Notes under the pieces: generated by a model | What the model was told of the DNA's origin: nothing | What the model saw: only the letters and a program-made list of their open reading frames with translations | Databases searched by the model: none | Program-made: the position numbers and the translations under genes | Assembly (NCBI RefSeq): GCF_947179165.1 | Contig: NC_077240.1 | Coordinates: 25,710,001 to 25,774,000 of the forward strand | From: Solanum dulcamara | Taxonomy: Eukaryota; Streptophyta; Magnoliopsida; Solanales; Solanaceae | Length of the DNA: 64,000 nucleotides | Direction of reading: 5' to 3' | In this document: piece by piece, positions 10,975 to 23,700 of the stretch | Layout: the number at the start of each line of letters is the position of its first letter | Position numbering within the stretch: the first letter of the stretch is position 1

Positions 10975-13661
10975 TCAGTTGGGCAAACTTTTTCTTCTTT
11001 TACTCTCTAAATGCATATACAAGATTTCATTCCAAGTATCTGGAACTCCTGGAAGACACCAATGGCTACAATCTTGAACACGCGAAGAGCTACCCGGTTT
11101 TCTTCCATATATAGAAGGATGACCATCAATCCTGTAATCTGACAAGCCAGTTATGTTCAAAAAGGTAACTGGAGTCTTCATCTCGCCTATTATTTGCTCA
11201 ACTATCATATTCTTCTCTGGATATTCACCTCTGTAAGCCTCGGGGAGCGGTTGAGAAGCTTCTCTGCAGTGCCCACCAGTGTTCCACTGACCCCCACTGT
11301 CCAATTTAAGAAGAGAATAATGAGCCATGAAGCCAATACATCACAAATCTTATGACAATGAGTTCAAAGCAAATCAAGCCATACCTGAAATGAGAAGGGG
11401 CAGAACTCCTGAAGAAAACTTGTGTTTTGCTTGGATTGACGTGTCTATCAATCCATGATGCCCAAGTTGTCAGGGATTTTTCGAAAGCTGTTGAAACATC
11501 AAGACGGGGATGTACTTGATTCCTCTCCTGGTAGTAATTCTTCCTGTTGTGACAATACCAGTTATATAAGCGAGTAATTAGAAGATGTTAATACAGCATC
11601 CATCCACACAAGAACACCAGTAACTTGTTTTCCATCGTCATAGTAATAATTGACAGGATGCACCAAAAAACAATCTAGTTCATTAACCAGTATTGTCAGG
11701 GTCTTTCTATATGCTATATCACGGTATCATGACTATGTTTTCATATCAACATATTGGCTACTCTAATTAAACAACAACAATTATGGCTCAATCATAAATA
11801 AGTTTGATTTATATGATCAATCCTCACTGATCATGTCGCACCATTTGAGCTCTTCTCATGCCAATATAGGCTTCTCCAATTAAACATCAGTAAAAAAACT
11901 GCTAGTAACTTCCAAGCACCATATGTTAAGATAGATCTTCATATGGATCATTAAACTAAGAACTACTTAAAGAACAAATTCTATTCATCCAATTATTGTT
12001 TCTCGGATGTTAAACTTGAAGAAGAATGAAGTAGCAGAATTAGCCAAAATAGCCGTCCACTTAACTTTTTAAACTATAAATAGCTGGCGGAGGTATAATA
12101 CACATATAATCCATGTATAATATGTGTATAATCGTGTATATTCTATGCATACCGGTTAGAAAAAGTAAACAGTAAATCTGACTGTCTATTTGTGTGAAGA
12201 TCCCAATAAATTATTCCCGAGGAAAATAGTTTCCAAAAGGCTTACCCTGCTTTAGTTTTATGGTGATTCCACCAATGAGCAGTGTTAAAGACCAGAATAT
12301 CAGCCCCTCTCCATCTTGATGAACCTTTGTCCATCGTATCAATACGCAAGGTCTGCACCCGTTTGCTGCCTATTCTTGCCTTGCCCTCATGAACCAAAAA
12401 ATGAGTAACATAATATTCAACTGTACATTGGTAGTCCTGTAACAATGACACCAAAAATTTGTAAACTGCAAAAACACAATGTTTCACATATTCAGTTAAT
12501 CACAAATTTGAATTACTTACCACAAACTTAAAACAATAATTTCCCTTCTCTTTGGTTATTCTCCGACCACGAGTCTCATAAACCTTTCTTGGATCTTTAA
12601 TTGCTCCGATTAACAAGCACAACATCGATTCCCATTGGTTCCTGTTGATGGAGTCACCAACAAACACTAATCTTTTTCCTCTAATAAGTTCCAGCATCTG
12701 AGTAGCATTGAACCTGTACCAAAAAATCACAAGCTAAGAATTACTGTATTTTTTTCAAGCTCTTTTATTACTCTTCCTACTCTTTTGGTACTAGCCAGAC
12801 AATGAAAGTGTACAATTTAAGCAATGGATCCACACACACAAAAAAAAAAAGAAAAAAAACTAGGGGCAAAAGAGTCAAGTTTTTATTATTTTACCTTGGA
12901 ATGTCACAATCTTGAGGTTGCCACCTCCATTTCATATAATTCTTATCCAATCTTCCATTACTTTCACAACTAAAACCTTCATCAATGTAGGGACATGAAG
13001 CATTTGTGTACAAAGGATAGCTCTCATCAAAGACCCATTTCCCTTTTGAGATGTCACATTCTTTCTTATTATTCATCACCTTAAGCACATCACTAGAAGC
13101 TTCTCCTTTCTTTGACAAAGTAATAGAGACATTCTGCTGCTGCTTCCTAGTAGGAATACTACTATTGGCACTATCTATTTCAAGATCCTTAGAAGAAACA
13201 GTTTCAGATTTGGTCGAACGGTTACCAAAAAAGGTCGAATTTTTAACACTATTTATATCATAAGCCACTGTTTGAGGCTGACTTTCCTTTTCCAAGATTT
13301 TCTCAAATGTAGAAAAGTTAGAAATTTGTGATTCATTTTCAACTCTACTGAAATGGGTACTCACCAAAATCGAGTTCTTGATTTGGGTTGCTGAGTAATT
13401 TCTGTAAAAAGAAGTTAAAGTTTGAATCTTGAAGGGGGATCTTAGCCCCAAAGAGACTGAAGTAGTAGTGTTGAAGTGAAGATGAGTTTCTTGACGAGTA
13501 CCTAGTGGAAGGTTGAGAACCCAGATGGAGAAAAAGATGAAAAAGATTAGAGAAAATGTAATTGTGAAAGAGAAAAGCCATAGCCTTTTAGGCTTAATGG
13601 AGAAACTCCTCTGCTTCTCCATGAGATTTCTCTGAGTAAACTGGGTTTTTTTTTTCCTCAC
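10975..13661 (-). CDS. Trichome birefringence-like (TBL) polysaccharide O-acetyltransferase-family protein
   Basis: Plant Golgi PC-esterase (DUF231) family; characterised members O-acetylate xylan, mannan or pectin in cell walls. Exons on the minus strand: 13661-12895, 12713-12521, 12436-12246, 11543-11385, 11296-10975. All phases join to give 543 residues. A short basic cytosolic tail precedes one membrane anchor (about residues 27-50), followed by a serine/asparagine-rich stem, the PMR5N cysteine module ([11 protein letters not shown] to CDIPR, about 200-256), the GDS motif ([13 protein letters not shown], 275-277) and the C-terminal [12 protein letters not shown] box with D512-H515 completing the catalytic triad. 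Nothing is broken. An in-frame Met at codon 14 (near 13622) is an alternative start. The long stem recalls the TBR/TBL1-6 branch. The substrate is not predictable from sequence. Confidence 0.95.
11751..11886 (-). mobile_element. Old SINE/LINE-tail insertion with degenerate target duplication
   Basis: Read on the minus strand, the segment contains AGTGAGGATT, a weak relative of the CAACTTGTTTGGGACTGAGGC motif, and ends ATAATTGTTGTTGTTT. This is the 3' end common to several Solanaceae SINE/LINE families. The flanks 11751-11773 and 11864-11886 match at 20 of 23 positions, as an aged target duplication would. It lies in intron 3 of the TBL gene. Confidence 0.6.
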
Positions 13662-14669
13662 GGCTTTTCTTCTTCTGTAATACTACTTCACTACAAGTCA
13701 AGAAGAGTGGTTAAGGTATGGTAATGTACAGAGAGGCACATGCAAAAATTAAATATTAATATAGTACTACAACTAATCAAGAAAATAAATTAGTTACTAT
13801 TCAGAATGATTAATAAAACAATGACAAGAAAAAAACGCAGATAATGAGGATTCAGACAGAATTGATGATGGGGGTGGTGGAAAAAGGATCGTGTGACAAA
13901 GTGAGTGTTAATTGTGCACATAAACTAAATATACCTAGGTAAGAGGCATGAGCCTTTTCTATTTTTAAAAAAATCGTGTTTATCATTTTGTTCTTGTTAA
14001 ATAGCTTGTGGTTTATCGGATTGTTGGTTGAAAATTTGATGTTTTAGAGTGTGATTTGGTACGGAGAAAAAAATCAAAAAAATGTTTCAAATTTTTCAAT
14101 TAGAAAAATAATTAGTGTGAATATATGGTAAGTGGTTTTCCAAGTTTAGTGTTTTCTTCCCACTTCCACCTCCCACCACTCTTTTGATTTTCATAGTATT
14201 TCTTTTTATTAATAGAAATGTTATTGGGATGATATTTTTTACTTGATTATGAAACATTTAAAAATTAATATAAAATTATTATTTTTTCTAAAGGGATAAT
14301 TTTAGAGGCCTTTTCAGATTTCGTGAAAAGACTACGATATTATATTTATTTTTTAATTTTTAATTTAATTTATTTGTAATAATTTTTTTAAAATCTTTTC
14401 ACTATTAATGTAGAAAAGCAAAATATGACTACTTTACCAGTAAAGTTACAAAAAAAAGATATTTGGGAACATTAGTAATGTATAATAAAAAGAAGTACAA
14501 AACACACAAGACACAAGTGGGGGTTCTATTGCTAGAAAAAATAAGATTTAATGAAAAATGTTTCAGTAAATTTACAGACGTGAAAAGAAAGCGTTATACT
14601 GAAAAATATTTCAAAAGTATACGTGATATCGTGATTTACAAGGAAAGTCAATGTGAGGAGCGAAGTTAA
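13662..14669. other. 5' flank of the TBL gene; no further gene seen
   Basis: A+T-rich DNA that must contain the promoter and leader of the TBL gene on the minus strand. I could not choose one TATA box with confidence. Short open frames here have no recognisable motif. Confidence 0.5.
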
Positions 14670-14800
14670 ATGGATATAGCCTGTTTGGATTAATTTATTT
14701 TTAAGCACCTTAGCACAAAATGATTTTAAGTTAGTCAGCTAAATATTTAAAAACAACTTATAAGTCAATTCAAACGGTTTCTTAAACTTCGTAAAACTAC
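14670..14800. mobile_element. Small foldback (MITE-like) element
   Basis: The left arm TAGCCTGTTTGGATTAA and the right arm TCAATTCAAACGGTTTC are approximate inverted repeats around a short A+T-rich centre with AACTTATAAGT. A related arm (AAGTCAATTCAAACATATTC) recurs near 26811. No target duplication could be fixed, so family and ends are uncertain. Confidence 0.4.
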
Positions 14801-15609
14801 ACAATATCTTCTAAATTAAATAATAGATATATATAATAATTATTACATTCTTTTAATTTATACCCTTTAATAATAATCTTAACTCCGCTGCTATCAAAAC
14901 AATGCACAGGAGAGGCGCTGGCACAAACTGACATCCAAATGTGCTGTGGAATTTTATAACAATATTCAAACAACAGAAAATTTGATTTTGTACCTTTTAC
15001 AAATTTTGTTTTAAATTTATATTATATTATAAGAAATTTTTATTTTAACAAAAAAATATCTTATTTTTTAAGAAAAATTATCTAATTACACTTTTTATTT
15101 ATCATATTTTTCATTACTCCCATCCATTTCAAAAAAATCAAAAATCTCTTTTTTCCATCCGAATATATTAATTTTGATTCATAAATTATTTCTATGTTCA
15201 ATATATTATGCTTTAAATGTTACCTCCAGATACATAAAGTCCTAATTAATGTATCCGAATTAATTAATTATTGTATCCGAATTATCATATTTTTTTAAAA
15301 AAATTATAAATTAAAAAATGATAGAAAAAATAATAATTAACTCTCTACACTATATAATTTATTTAAGTTATACTATTTTTTATACATAAAAATTTGAAAA
15401 TGTCATTTTCTAGTAATTATCATTTTCATAGATAGTATTGTACAAAATGATGAAAAAGTATCCACAATAAAGCAGATAACAAAAAATGAGAGAAGTTGGT
15501 TTCCTTTTATTTGTAGTCATCCCTAAATTCCATTTAAAATTGAGTAGTTCTCAACAGTGAAAATGTTTAGCAAGAAGCTCTTTTTATTTTTTTAATCTTA
15601 GCTTGCGGT
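14801..15609. other. A+T-rich intergenic DNA
   Basis: Very A+T-rich with no coding signal. A short stretch at 15225-15290 repeats TGTATCCGAATTA, a motif seen in other A+T-rich parts of the window. Confidence 0.6.
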
Positions 15610-16761
15610 TAAACTGGGTGCGTGCATTATTTGAATTAAATCAAAAAAATAAATTAAATGTAATTTTAATTTGGATTGATTTTTTGATTTAGTTGTTTAG
15701 TTTCGAATTAAAAGTTTACTTTTTTTGATTTTTTTGGTTAGATTTCGGATTTAGAAAAAAAAAATTGAAAATGAAAAATATATTAATAATATATATATAT
15801 ATATATTAATAATTACACATATAATATTTAAGTTAATAATTAAACTTATAATTAACCACTTTCATCTCCCTTTTTTTAGTTAGATGATTTTTATTAGGGT
15901 ATTAGTAATTTACCGTACTAAGATATTTAGGCCCAATTCACTGGTCATTCTTATTTCACTCAATTTGTATTGTAAAGTTTTACTCATGACTTATATTAGA
16001 AAGTACATTTAAGATATTCAATATTATTACTTTTCATTGTATGTAAAAAAAATTAAGCACATAAATATAACGTTGATTATGCTATTAATTATTGACATTG
16101 TCACGATCCAACCCCGCGGGCTGCGATGGGTGTCCGAACTGGACACTCGCGTATACCCTTGCTAACCATAAGTAAATCGGTCTCCTATTTGAGTCAGTGT
16201 GCCAACAGGCAAGATAATATATAAGCCGACGAGGCTATCGTAGCATATCGGCACAACTGTACATACATACAGATACACAACCCACATACATGTCCACAAA
16301 CCTCTAAGAGTAAGAACAGTAACATAAGGTGGGATAGAGCCCCCATCGTACCCCTGAATAAATAAATATATACATCGAGGGTTGCTACTAAAACTAGGCT
16401 CCGGCATTATAGAGCGCTTCTGAACTGCTGAGTGGAACTCGTACACTGACGGATCCCCAAAATGTGCATCTGTACCTGCGGGCATGAACGCAGTCCCCTC
16501 CCTCTCTTCTGAAAAAAGCGGGGTCAGTATGACATATGTACTGAGTATGTAAAGCATAGACATCATAAGGAAATTACAATTGGCGTAGGGATGCAAGGGC
16601 AAGTGTGACATCTAATCATTTACCGTACCTGTAGCTTATAACATAAGGTCATACATACTATCATCACGTACTGTACCCGTCCCGTTCGGGGACTTGGTGT
16701 AACGACTACATCACTCTGTTATCATAATCATCTGTATACTATTAGTGTTATCTCATTTAAT

Positions 16762-17048
16762 AATGCCGAGGAACGTTCGGTCCAATCCACATATCATATA
16801 GTAATATCGAGGAACGTTCGGTCCGATCCACATATCATATAGTAATATTGAGGAACGTTCGATCTGATCCACATATCATATACTAATACTGAAGAACGTT
16901 CGGCCCGATCCGTATATTATATAGTAATGTTGAGGAACATTCGGTCCGATCCACATATCATATAGTAATATTGAGGAACGTTCAGCCCGATCCGTATATT
17001 ATATAGTAATGTCGAGGAACGTTCGGCCCGATCCATATATTATATACC
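16762..17048. repeat. 41-bp tandem repeat inside the solo LTR, about 7 copies
   Basis: Seven head-to-tail copies of a 41-bp unit with the core GAGGAACGTTCGG, then CCGATCCACATATCATATAG. Copies differ by a few substitutions. The core contains the AACGTT palindrome. It lies near the inner end of the LTR, by the inferred orientation in R/U5. The related LTR at 54602-57355 lacks a clear equivalent array. Confidence 0.9.
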
Positions 17049-18898
17049 GTATCCGGCCCTTTATGGAACTCGGTAAAAGATGTATTATCGTATACACGAG
17101 TATGGTAGTGAGTAACCATATACAATCTAAATCATTATCAGAGACTCGACAATGTAAGAATATTAAGCTATCATTTGAGGACCAAAATAGTAGTGTAGCC
17201 ATTTCGAGTTCCTTCTAAATGCCATTAAGGCCTATACCACTTAGGATCTCGATGACCCTAGACATGTACTAAAGTAATACTAATAGCTCATAGAATCAAG
17301 GATACCCGTCGTCACATCGTCGTTAGGACTAGGAGCTTATGTATCCAATATTTCTCAACCTATAGAGTTCAAGGAAAGTAGCTCAACCTACTACAAGAGT
17401 TTGACATTCAGAAGTGAATAAGAGATACTAATTACATTTAGGACTTAATAGTGGAGTTACCCCAGAGTTCGTATCACATTTTACTTACAATTAGGACATG
17501 CCAAAGGAAGAGAAAGAATAAGCTTTACCTAGTCTCTACTTTTCCTCAAGGAGTCATCATTTACATATATTGTACCCGGCCCGTCATGGGCTCGGTATCA
17601 TAACCTTCTTATTGCATTACCTTACCATCCTAGCACCACACTTATGTCAAAGACATATCAAGAGGAAAGAAGGGTAACTCTACGTACTTATGTCAAAACA
17701 TGCTAAGAGAAAGGAGATAACTTCACATACTTACTACTCTCCAACATATAGAAGCCTTGAGAGGCAATAACTCAACTAGTATAGGAATTCTACCATCGAG
17801 AAGTGAATAAGACTTATGAGTCATACTTGGAGTTCTATGAATGAAATTATCCCCACATTTCGGATATCAATCACTTAAGGCTAAGACATGCCAAAAGAAA
17901 AGAAAGATAGCTTCACATACCTCTTACGGATTACTCTTACACGTTCGCCTCGTCGTTTCTTGAACCTATTTAACATGAAAGTAATACTAAGGTTAATGAC
18001 CTTTCACTTTCCAATTTCCAACTCTACACCCAAGTACTCATAGGAGTTATTTCCTTATCCATTACCCTCGACTAGTTTGTTACTGTTCCGAACCTATCGA
18101 AAATCGGGCAGCATCTCCCCTGTAACTTCAACATCCCCGAGATTTCAACTCGGCCACAATGTCAAAAACCATACCAAGAACAACAACCAGCAGCATATTT
18201 ACAAGTAAATCACTTTAACCTTACACAATACAAGCTCCAAACAACTAGCTCCAAACTACGATACAAAAATAGAGTTTTTAATTTTTGTTTCACAAAATCT
18301 TTAACCATACCAAACGGAGGGTCGTGTGGCTGACTCCAGCAGCACCCACACCCTTGTTAAAACACTTTGAAGCCCTGCAACATGCAACCCAACAAGCTGC
18401 ACCTGTAGCACCACAACGACAACCCACTACTCGACTTCAATTTAACGCTAGCGACATCAATTTAATTTATTTCTAACGCCAAGCATCCTTATGCAATTCT
18501 TCCACTTTCAGCCTCATTTAAGACATGTAATATACCCATAACAACATCATAAACTTAAATTTGAAAGGGAAAGCCTTACCTTATCCGAAACTCGCCAAAA
18601 TTTACCTCGAAAGTTCTTTTAGCGCGCCTAAAACTTCATGGTTGTTTTATAATGTTTTGGGCTGCTTCAAACCATAAATTTTCATTACTAACACCTTCAT
18701 AACATCGTGGTGCACCCTAGGTAATTAATTCGCAGAACGAAATCAGAGACTTATCTTTTTTTCTCCTACAAAACCGAAGCTCTCTCTTCTCTCTAGCTCA
18801 AGTTTCTTTTCTCTTTTCTTCTAGACTTTTCTTGAATTTTTTTTTGGATAAAAAGAAACTTAAAGGATAAGGATGACTTAAAAGTCTTCAAACACATC

Positions 18899-19098
18899 TA
18901 TATATAGGCCACCTTAAGGGGTGACACGTGTCAACCCCTAAGTGGTGACACGTGCCAAGCCCTTATAGGGCCAACGCACCACCCCCTCCACTTAGGGGTT
19001 GCCACATGGCATGTGGGGCCCACCCCTTTTGCTACAGCTGCTGCCACGTGGCCCTCCCTCATGCTACCACGTGGCATTCTCTCATGGGCTGCCACGTG
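18899..19098 (-). promoter_or_regulatory. LTR U3 promoter: TATA box plus five G-boxes
   Basis: CACGTG occurs at 18925, 18949, 19045, 19068 and 19093, each with a flank giving ACACGTG or CCACGTGG-type cores, the binding class of plant bZIP/bHLH factors and ABA-response elements. Immediately downstream on the minus strand is TATATATAG (18899-18907). This fits an enhancer-core promoter reading leftwards from the LTR. Activity is inferred only. Confidence 0.6.
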
Positions 19099-19631
19099 TC
19101 ACTTTCTTTTCCTCCTCGTGGGTTCATAATCTCGTCTTGCTTTACGAACCTATGTAATCCTTACTATGTAACCTTGGTATGTACTCAAGTAGCTTAAGTA
19201 TGTAAGATTTTCAAATTGGTAGCTTACGTAAGTAAGTCGAGTCCTACGACTCATTACTTGGCCTCCAATTCCTTCCGAATTCTTATAACCACATTTCAAA
19301 TTGATAGCGTCATAGATTATCCGGCTCACATGACAACTTATAAGAAGCTTATGATCCTTTCAAGAAACTTAAGAAGCTTAAGAGGTTCAAGAAACTTAAG
19401 AAGCTTGAGAACCTTCCAAGAAACTCAAAAACCTCTCAGGATACAAAAGTCTTTCAAGGTACAAAAGTACGGAGTGTAACAGACATAATCGAATAATCGA
19501 ACCGAAAAAAAACAAATTGAAAAGAAAAAAATCGAACCAAATCAATTTTATTTTGATTTGAATTGAATCACATTTTTTCAAAATCGAATAAGACAAAATC
19601 AAATCTAAAAACCAAATGCACACCCTAAACA

Positions 19632-20773
19632 TACAATGAATGATTTCAAATCAACCTTGGAATATGCCACTAGAAAGAGTAAATTCTATATAGATTTTTT
19701 TAAATGAAAAATCTAACCCAAAAATTTATATTTTGTTTAAAAAAGACTCATTATTTTAAAATTTGTAAGAAAAAATGACTCGTGCTTGGTATTGTTCGGT
19801 GTGATAGGATTATATTAAAGAATATCTAGCTACTACTATTGTTGACTAATGAAATTTATAAAATTATTTATATTTGAACATTTGTAACTACAATCATTTA
19901 TTTATAAAAGAAACATGGAGATAATCGATTTATCATTCGGCGCATTAGAATATTTCATTATCTTGTTATGAAATATAATTTACCTATTTGGTAAGATTAT
20001 ATAAGAATTAGAATTATTATTTTTTAGTTTTCAAAATTTATGAGATTTTTATGTTTATGAAGAACAATTCAACTTAAGAAAATTTATATTGTACGCCTAA
20101 ATAAAGCTTCAACTTTATATTAATCTAATTTCATATTATGATTTCACATTATAATTTTATATAGCATGTTGAAACAGACCTCAAAGTATGAAAGGTTACT
20201 GAAAATATTTTTATTTATTTATTTTTTTCAAAAGAAAACAGTTACATCTTGGCAATGAAGAAAAGAATGACCATTGTGGTCCCATACTGCTCAAACTTTT
20301 GATCGTGTTGGATCTTCATTGACGTTCTACCAACCATAGTTAGATAGTATTCTAGAAAATTAAGAAGCATTACGTATTTTATTCATAAAGAACACAATTG
20401 ACACCCTTTATCCTATGTTCAGTGAATTCGCATATCCTACATAAATTTAAGCCATTCTAAGACGCCACTTGCATTTAACATTTGTGACCCAAACACTTTT
20501 AAGAAGAAAAGGCGCCTTCTTCGACGAAGCTTATTCAAATATATTACTGTCTCGTTTAAATTTATTTATCTGATTTTAATTTAACACGATAAACTGCTTG
20601 AACTCCGTAAAAGAGCAAAACACATCCAAATACTGCGACTGCGTGATGCATAACAAAATAAATACTGTATATCCTACGACTGAGTTCTTTCTGAGGAACA
20701 TAAATCAGTAGATGGTAATCAAGTTTAAAATTAACTCTTACACACAAATTAAAAAGGATGGATGGAACAATAA
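19632..20773. other. A+T-rich intergenic DNA downstream of the beta-propeller gene
   Basis: No coding or repeat feature could be supported. It must contain the 3' untranslated region and polyadenylation site of the minus-strand gene ending at 20774. Confidence 0.6.
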
Positions 20774-23700
20774 TTAAGCAGAAAAAACAGCCTCAACAAG
20801 GACATGTTTTTTCCTAGGATATCCCAAACCAATCATATGATTAAGATAAACAGTTCCTTCCTTCACAGTTGCTGCTGTACTTAAACGATGAATAGCCCCT
20901 TTGGCCTTCCCCACAATAGTGCCACTCTCCCAATCATCAGAGCTCTCAACTAGTCTTGTAGGATTTCCAGCCACCACAAGCTTGGTTGGCGACAGTAACT
21001 CCATGCCATCGCCAAATTTCAAAGATCCATTATTAATCTTCACTAGCTTAACTTCATCACCCTTGGCGATTTCAATCTTGTACAAATTGCCAGAGAACGT
21101 ATGAGCCACCAGTAAGTATCCGTTTGGATGATACACTATTCCGTTTAGCCCAACCAGTTTATTGTACCACTCTTTAGGAGTAAATATTGGGTTCCTGATT
21201 GTATATTTAAGATCTCCATTCGCGCCCACCTTCCATATCTTGTCTGCTTTGGCATCTGTTATGTATGCATTCCCCTCTGTATCGACTACCACATCGTCTG
21301 CAAATGCTTTCTCATCCTCTGCAGATTTGAGTATAGCATTATTACAGCAAAAATCAAGCAATTAGAAAGAGAACTCAGAGATGGATCTAGGATAATCAAT
21401 TTGCATTCAGCTCGAACTATGCATATACATATATAACAAAATTACACACACATTCTGAATGCACTGACTCTAGATCTTGATTCGACTTTACACGAAGTCA
21501 TTGTTTGATGAGCATATCTCAAAAATGCATAGTAAATGAAGTGTTCCAACACTAACACACCTGGACATGTGGAAACAATAATTTGACTAACGAGATGCCA
21601 GCTTTCAGTGCCTAGTTCATTGTTAACCATTTATTGCCCTAGCTCAATTCCAAGTGACATCTAGTCATCGTATGATTTTAAGTCTTAATATCTGCTTATG
21701 TCTGAGGCTCAATAGTTGGTCAAAATGAAACTCACAAAGCTATACAAGAACAGAAAACAGAAAAATTATTACAGGTCACATTGAGGGATAAAAACAATGT
21801 TAGAACTTCAAAACTCAATGGGCTTATTAGCTGTCTCAATAGACATATTCTCTGTCGTCACATGCAAATACAAAACTGCAGTACGTCTCAAGTTTCTTTG
21901 CTGGAAGAATATTGAAGGGCATGATATAACACAATCAAAAATGTTGCTCGTACTCTTTAAAAATGTATGTTGGATCATCCAAAAATATACAGGATCTATA
22001 ACACATGTGCAGCAGTATTTTTGGAGAGTCCAAGCAGCATATATAGCTTCAGAACAATTCTCTAACAACTGAACTTTCAAATAATGAGGCGCCATCAGCC
22101 GTACAACTAGAAAGAAAATCCACAATGCAACTGAAGAAAGAAATCTTTCAAGAGATCTTATGCCAGAAAGAATGGTACTAGTTGTTCCTTTATGTGAAAT
22201 AAAGAACATTTTTTAAGCTTTTATTCTTTCACTTATTTTATCTTCTACCGTAGCACCACATGTTAGTCCAGCATATATAAGATTAAAAGGCAAGCATGCG
22301 AGATCATATAACTTGTTTTTTAAAACTTTTGCACACTCCTTAGACAAAAAAATAATAATTATAAAAGTGTTTGTCTAAACAATCATTTGACTTTCTTAAA
22401 CATCTTATTTAAACGTCGTGACAACTCCGTTTAGCCATAGATATTGAAATAATATTTGGAGATTATTTCAGATAAGTGTTTTCTCGATGAATAAAACTTC
22501 AAATATTTGAACTAGTTTTCAAACAACCATTTGGTTATGAATTTGATTAATTATTTCACTTCAATTTGAAAAAGAAGTGTGAGTAGTATTTCAAACTTCA
22601 TATTCTCTGCCTAACCAATTAATATTTGGGAGTTGGGACCGGAAGAAATTCACATAATTTTCTTTTAACCCTAAAATTTTGGTCCTATGGTCTAGTGGTC
22701 AGGACATGGGGAACATTAGTTAATTCTCTTAATAAAAAATTTATGTTAAAAGTGTTAAAGAAAGGTCATATATATAAGGTAGTTTCTTTCCAACAACGTT
22801 AATGGGGTGTGAATAAGAATAACAAAGAGTCATGTTTTTTTTTTATCTTTCTGTCATAATAAATGTGAATATATGATTAATGTTTATTAAATTTATTATT
22901 ATTGAAAGCAAAATTCTTTATTTTTATTTTTCCCACATCAAAGAAGGAGGTATCTTTTGGAGAGTTATTACTCCAATTTATTTATAATAATAACCACGAT
23001 GATGTTATAATAATAAAAATAATTGTATTAATTTTGTCAATTTTTCTCTCTCACTCTCTCTCTCTCAATATATATATATTCTCCAAGTCTTGGTAGTTTT
23101 TCTACATCGGCAGGCAGGCTAGACTTAATTAATTGCAAACATATTTGGGAAATAGAAATGGTTTCCTACCCACCTAAAAAGAAGTGGAATATTAATTGAA
23201 GTCAAGGAAGATCCCATAATGAATTTTTCTGCCATCATTGGCCGGAAAAAGTAGACCGCACAACTGAAGCACATCAAATTATTAAGCCCCAAGTGCTTTC
23301 TTACCCAAATTCTCATCAAAGACTTGGAGAGAGACATCAAAGGTAAATTCAAATTTTTTCATGAATTTAAAATTTAAAGAAGTAATATATAATTAAGTTA
23401 AGGAATTTAATATATATAATAAATAATTCTAAATGTATATATAATATATTTTTTTATAGAAGGGATTTAAATGAACCTATCCAAACTCCGCCCACTTAGA
23501 CAACTACTTGTAAGCTTATTTTAGAAAGAAAGAAAAAAACATGTCAAAAGTCAATATTCCAACCTACACTTTGGCTATACAAAGGAATACTCCAATCAGA
23601 TACATTTTACCATACGCGACACACTTTTTTGTTTTAGTTTATCTCAAAATATATAACTTTTATATAGTTAAAAATAGATGAATTTTAAAATTTCTTTTTA

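Larger units (their letters stand above)
16099..19481 (-). mobile_element. Solo LTR of a long-LTR (probably Tekay/Del) retrotransposon, 3383 bp
   Basis: Begins TGTCACGATCCAACCCCG and ends GGAGTGTAACA on the plus strand (TG...CA), flanked by the perfect 5-bp duplication GACAT at 16094-16098 and 19482-19486. No internal region remains, so it is the product of LTR-LTR recombination. The TATA and G-box layout places U3 at the right end, so the element read leftwards. The same family, with diverged sequence, occurs at 54602-57355; shared ends include GTACAAAAGT and CCAACCCCG/CTAACCCCG. Open frames inside are incidental. Confidence 0.93.
15610..19631. mobile_element. Foldback element interrupted by a solo LTR
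   Basis: The left edge (AAACTGGGTGCGTGCAT, 15610-15626) and the right edge (ATGCACACCCTAAAC, 19617-19631) are inverted matches. Both continue inward into runs rich in GATTTTTTTGGTT or its complement, such as the CGAACCAAATC stretch near 19530. This looks like one non-autonomous inverted-repeat element split when the LTR retrotransposon landed at 16099. The pairing is imperfect and no outer target duplication was resolved. Confidence 0.45.

Noticed and set aside
16162..16611. 149-codon minus-strand open frame
   Set aside because: It lies wholly within the solo LTR and has no domain; it does not survive in the related LTR at 54602-57355.
22681..22713. Functional tRNA gene
   Set aside because: Only the 5' half is present; no anticodon loop, B-box or acceptor 3' strand follows.
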